Below are positions 61,348-64,000 of a DNA stretch of 64,000 nt, in pieces; position 1 is the stretch's first letter; each line of letters opens with the position of its first letter. The translations under genes and the position numbers were made by a program. The stretch is from contig JAGRLT010000092.1 of NCBI GenBank assembly GCA_020441665.1, positions 1-64,000 of the forward strand. Reading direction: 5' to 3'. Below the pieces are notes generated by a model, which did no database searches, had not been told where the DNA came from, and was given only the letters and a program-made list of their open reading frames with translations. Source of the stretch: Nitratireductor sp. (lineage in GTDB: Bacteria; Pseudomonadota; Alphaproteobacteria; Rhizobiales; Rhizobiaceae).

Positions 61348-64000
61348 ATGCTCGACAAGACCTATGACGCGGCAAGCGTTGAGCCCCGCATTGCCAGACA
61401 ATGGGATGACGCCAACGCCTTTGCCGCCGGTGCCGGCGCGAAAGAGGGCGCCGAGCCCTATTGCATCGTCATTCCGCCGCCCAACGTCACCGGCTCGCTG
61501 CATATGGGCCACGCGCTCAACAACACGCTGCAGGACATTCTGGTCCGCTTCGAGCGCATGCGCGGCAGGGACGTGCTGTGGCAGCCGGGCATGGACCATG
61601 CCGGCATCGCGACGCAGATGGTCGTCGAGCGCAAGCTCGCCGAAGAGGGCAATATCGACCGCCGCGCCATGGGCCGCGATGCCTTCATCGACAAGGTATG
61701 GGAATGGAAGAATGAATCGGGCGGTATGATCTTCAACCAGTTGAAGCGCCTCGGCGCTTCCTGCGACTGGTCGCGCGAGCGCTTCACCATGGATGAGGGC
61801 CTGTCGAAGGCGGTGCTCGAAGTCTTCGTCCGGCTCTATGACGAAGGCCTGATCTATCGTGGCAAGCGGCTGGTCAACTGGGATCCGAAATTCGAAACCG
61901 CCATCTCCGATCTCGAGGTCGAGAACATCGAGGTCGATGGCCATATGTGGCACTTCAAATACCCGCTCGAGGGCGGCGCCACCTACGAATATGTCGAGAA
62001 GGATGCGGACGGCAACGTCACGCTCCGCGAGACCCGCGACTACATCTCGATCGCCACCACAAGGCCGGAAACCATGCTGGGCGATGGTGCCGTCGCCGTT
62101 CATCCTTCCGACGAGCGCTATAAGCCGATCGTCGGCAAGCTCTGCGAAATCCCGGTCGGGCCGAAAGCGCATCGCCGGCTGATCCCGATCATCACCGACG
62201 AATATCCCGATCCGGAGTTCGGTTCGGGTGCGGTGAAGATCACCGGCGCGCATGATTTCAACGACTATCAGGTCGCCAGGCGCAACCATAGCCCGCTCTC
62301 CCGGCTGATGGATACCAAGGCCGCCATGCGCGCCGATGGCGAGCCCTATGCCGAGGAAGCCGCCAGGGCGATGGCGATCGTCAGATCGGGCGAACTGCCC
62401 GGCGAAAACACCGTCGATGCGATCAACCTGGTGCCCGATGAATATCGCGGCCTCGACCGCTATGCGGCGCGCGAGAAGATCATCGCCGACATCCATGCGG
62501 AAGGGCTTGCCGTCACCGTCCGCGATGCGGAAGGCAATGAAATCCCGCTGGTCGAGAACAACAAGATCAAGCAGCCCTTCGGCGACCGTTCCAATGTGGT
62601 CATCGAACCGATGCTGACCGATCAGTGGTTCGCCGACGCCAAGACACTGGCGGAGCCGGCGATTGCCTCGGTCAGGGAAGGCCGTACGGAGTTCGTGCCG
62701 AAGAACTGGGAAAACACCTATTTCAACTGGATGGAGAACATCGAGCCCTGGTGCATTTCACGCCAGCTCTGGTGGGGTCACCAGATTCCGGCCTGGTACG
62801 GGCCGGACGGCCAGATCTTCGTCGCCGAGACGGAGGAAGAGGCGCTCGACGACGCGGTCAATCACTACCTCGCCCATGAAGGCCCCTGGAAGGCCTGGGT
62901 CGAGGAGAAGATGAACGATTTCAAGCCGGGCGAAATTCTCACCCGCGATCCCGACGTCCTCGACACCTGGTTCTCTTCTGCGCTGTGGCCGTTCTCGACG
63001 CTGGGCTGGCCGGACGAGACGCCGCAGCTTGCAAAGTATTATCAGACCGACGTGCTGGTCACTGGTTTCGATATCATCTTCTTCTGGGTCGCCCGGATGA
63101 TGATGATGGGCCTGCATTTCATGAAGGATGAGTGGGGCAGGTCGGTCGAACCCTTCCACACCGTCTATGTCCACGCTTTGGTGCGCGACAAGCACGGCGC
63201 GAAAATGTCGAAGTCCAAGGGCAATGTCATCGACCCGCTGGAACTGATCGACGAATACGGCGCCGACAGCCTGCGCTTCACCCTCGCCATCATGGCGGCC
63301 CAGGGCCGGGACGTGAAGCTCGACCCCGCCCGCATTGCCGGCTATCGCAATTTCGGCACCAAATTGTGGAACGCCACGCGCTTTGCCGAGATGAACGGCG
63401 CGGTCCATGGTGCCGGTTTCGACCCGGCCGATGCCAAGCTGACGGTCAATCGCTGGATCCTCGCCGAACTCTCGAAAGCCGTATCCGAGGTCACCGCCAA
63501 TATCGAGAAATACCGCTTCAACGACGCGGCGGGCGCTGCCTACAAATTCGTCTGGAACACGCTCTGCGACTGGTATCTCGAACTCCTGAAACCGGTCTTT
63601 ACCGGTTCCGACGCGGCGGCGAAGGCGGAAGCACAGGCCTGTGTCGGCCATGTCCTCGACGAGACCTGCAAGCTGCTCCATCCCTTCATGCCCTTCATGA
63701 CCGAGGAGCTTTGGCAGGGCACGGCCCAAGGCACAGCGAGGCGCGACACGCTGCTCTGTCACGCTGGCTGGCCGGAAGCGGGCGCCGCCGACGAGGCCGC
63801 TGCCGCCGAGATCAACTGGCTGGTTTCGCTGATCTCCGAAATCCGCTCCGTGCGCGCCGAGATGGGTGTGAAGCCGGGTGAAATCATGCCGCTCGTCGTC
63901 ATCGATGCGGCAGCAACGACCCGCGAGCACGTCGCCCGCCACGAGCCGGCGCTCAGCCGGCTTGCCCGCGTCGAGCCGGTATCCTTTGCCGCAGCCGCGC
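61348..64000 (+). CDS. valS: Valyl-tRNA synthetase, 5' part
   Basis: A class I aminoacyl-tRNA synthetase running off the window after 884 codons. The HIGH motif is HMGH at residues 52-55 in PPPNVTGSLHMGH; KMSKS is at 619-623. The CP1 editing domain (TTRPETMLGDGAVAVHP, and GAHDFNDYQV) removes mischarged threonine. The anticodon-binding domain begins near residue 680. It charges tRNA-Val. About 200 bases separate it from popZ. Confidence 0.96.
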   Translation, partial: MLDKTYDAASVEPRIARQWDDANAFAAGAGAKEGAEPYCIVIPPPNVTGSLHMGHALNNTLQDILVRFERMRGRDVLWQPGMDHAGIATQMVVERKLAEEGNIDRRAMGRDAFIDKVWEWKNESGGMIFNQLKRLGASCDWSRERFTMDEGLSKAVLEVFVRLYDEGLIYRGKRLVNWDPKFETAISDLEVENIEVDGHMWHFKYPLEGGATYEYVEKDADGNVTLRETRDYISIATTRPETMLGDGAVAVHPSDERYKPIVGKLCEIPVGPKAHRRLIPIITDEYPDPEFGSGAVKITGAHDFNDYQVARRNHSPLSRLMDTKAAMRADGEPYAEEAARAMAIVRSGELPGENTVDAINLVPDEYRGLDRYAAREKIIADIHAEGLAVTVRDAEGNEIPLVENNKIKQPFGDRSNVVIEPMLTDQWFADAKTLAEPAIASVREGRTEFVPKNWENTYFNWMENIEPWCISRQLWWGHQIPAWYGPDGQIFVAETEEEALDDAVNHYLAHEGPWKAWVEEKMNDFKPGEILTRDPDVLDTWFSSALWPFSTLGWPDETPQLAKYYQTDVLVTGFDIIFFWVARMMMMGLHFMKDEWGRSVEPFHTVYVHALVRDKHGAKMSKSKGNVIDPLELIDEYGADSLRFTLAIMAAQGRDVKLDPARIAGYRNFGTKLWNATRFAEMNGAVHGAGFDPADAKLTVNRWILAELSKAVSEVTANIEKYRFNDAAGAAYKFVWNTLCDWYLELLKPVFTGSDAAAKAEAQACVGHVLDETCKLLHPFMPFMTEELWQGTAQGTARRDTLLCHAGWPEAGAADEAAAAEINWLVSLISEIRSVRAEMGVKPGEIMPLVVIDAAATTREHVARHEPALSRLARVEPVSFAAAA

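Overview
The window is a GC-rich chromosomal segment with dense, mostly housekeeping genes. It looks like an alphaproteobacterium of the Hyphomicrobiales (Rhizobiales). Three things support this: the gene order rpoA-rplQ-degP-rarA-crcB-rluC-HAD-ATP12 at the left end; a very large coiled-coil membrane protein of the growth-pole-ring (GPR/RgsE) type found in polar-growing rhizobia; and a PopZ-type (DUF2497) polar organiser directly upstream of valS at the right end. I cannot name the genus from sequence alone.

Layout. 1-9.9 kb: end of the ribosomal/rpoA operon, then periplasmic protease, RarA, fluoride channel, pseudouridine synthase, HAD phosphatase and ATP12 assembly factor. Two small cassettes interrupt this order: a decarboxylase plus Lrp regulator (1-2.7 kb) and a DUF1353-like pair (5.9-6.7 kb). 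10-22.5 kb: DMT transporter, CHASE4-GGDEF cyclase, NAD synthetase, malic enzyme, atypical SDR, an LpxH-like phosphoesterase with a glycosyltransferase, threonine dehydratase, MFS transporter and a dipeptide-epimerase-type enzyme. 22.7-27 kb: an Mla/MCE phospholipid transport operon (STAS-MlaE, MlaF, MlaD, lipoprotein). 27-32 kb: the giant GPR/RgsE-like gene. 32-36 kb: small hypothetical, Hpt protein, [2Fe-2S] ferredoxin, DUF922 lipoprotein, cyclopropane synthase. 36-42 kb: photolyase, a CHASE2-adenylate/guanylate cyclase divergent from an exported FecR-domain protein with a perfect CRP-type palindrome between them, and an MBL-fold hydrolase. 42-44 kb: folP-folB-folK. 44-48 kb: secreted protein, YcjF/YcjX pair, SixA. 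48-55.5 kb: alpha/beta hydrolase, Lrp regulator divergent from alanine dehydrogenase, then DUF1203, GNAT, sulfurtransferase, GFA protein, AlaX and CysK on the minus strand. 55.8-57 kb: tRNA-Asn, a BrnT/BrnA toxin-antitoxin pair and tRNA-Cys. 57-64 kb: PCMT-like methyltransferase, TolC, a frameshifted DUF1697 gene, PopZ and the first 884 codons of valS.

Envelope and pole biology form a theme: Mla lipid transport, the GPR/RgsE-like scaffold, PopZ, TolC, LpxH-like/glycosyltransferase and Cfa. Signalling also recurs: a c-di-GMP cyclase, a cAMP/cGMP cyclase and an orphan Hpt protein. The most notable signals are (i) a 165-residue block of near-identical 11-residue repeats inside a much longer hendecad coiled coil in the GPR-like protein; (ii) the FecR / CRP-site / CHASE2-cyclase arrangement; (iii) repeated short tandem arrays, often 12 bp, at gene ends, two of which contain a stop codon; (iv) a 24-bp perfect inverted repeat supplying the end of sixA; (v) a BrnTA module with twin palindromic operators between two tRNA genes; and (vi) a one-base frameshift in a DUF1697 gene. 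I found no CRISPR array, prophage, integrase or intact insertion sequence. Product names rest on recognisable motifs and family memory; no database search was run.
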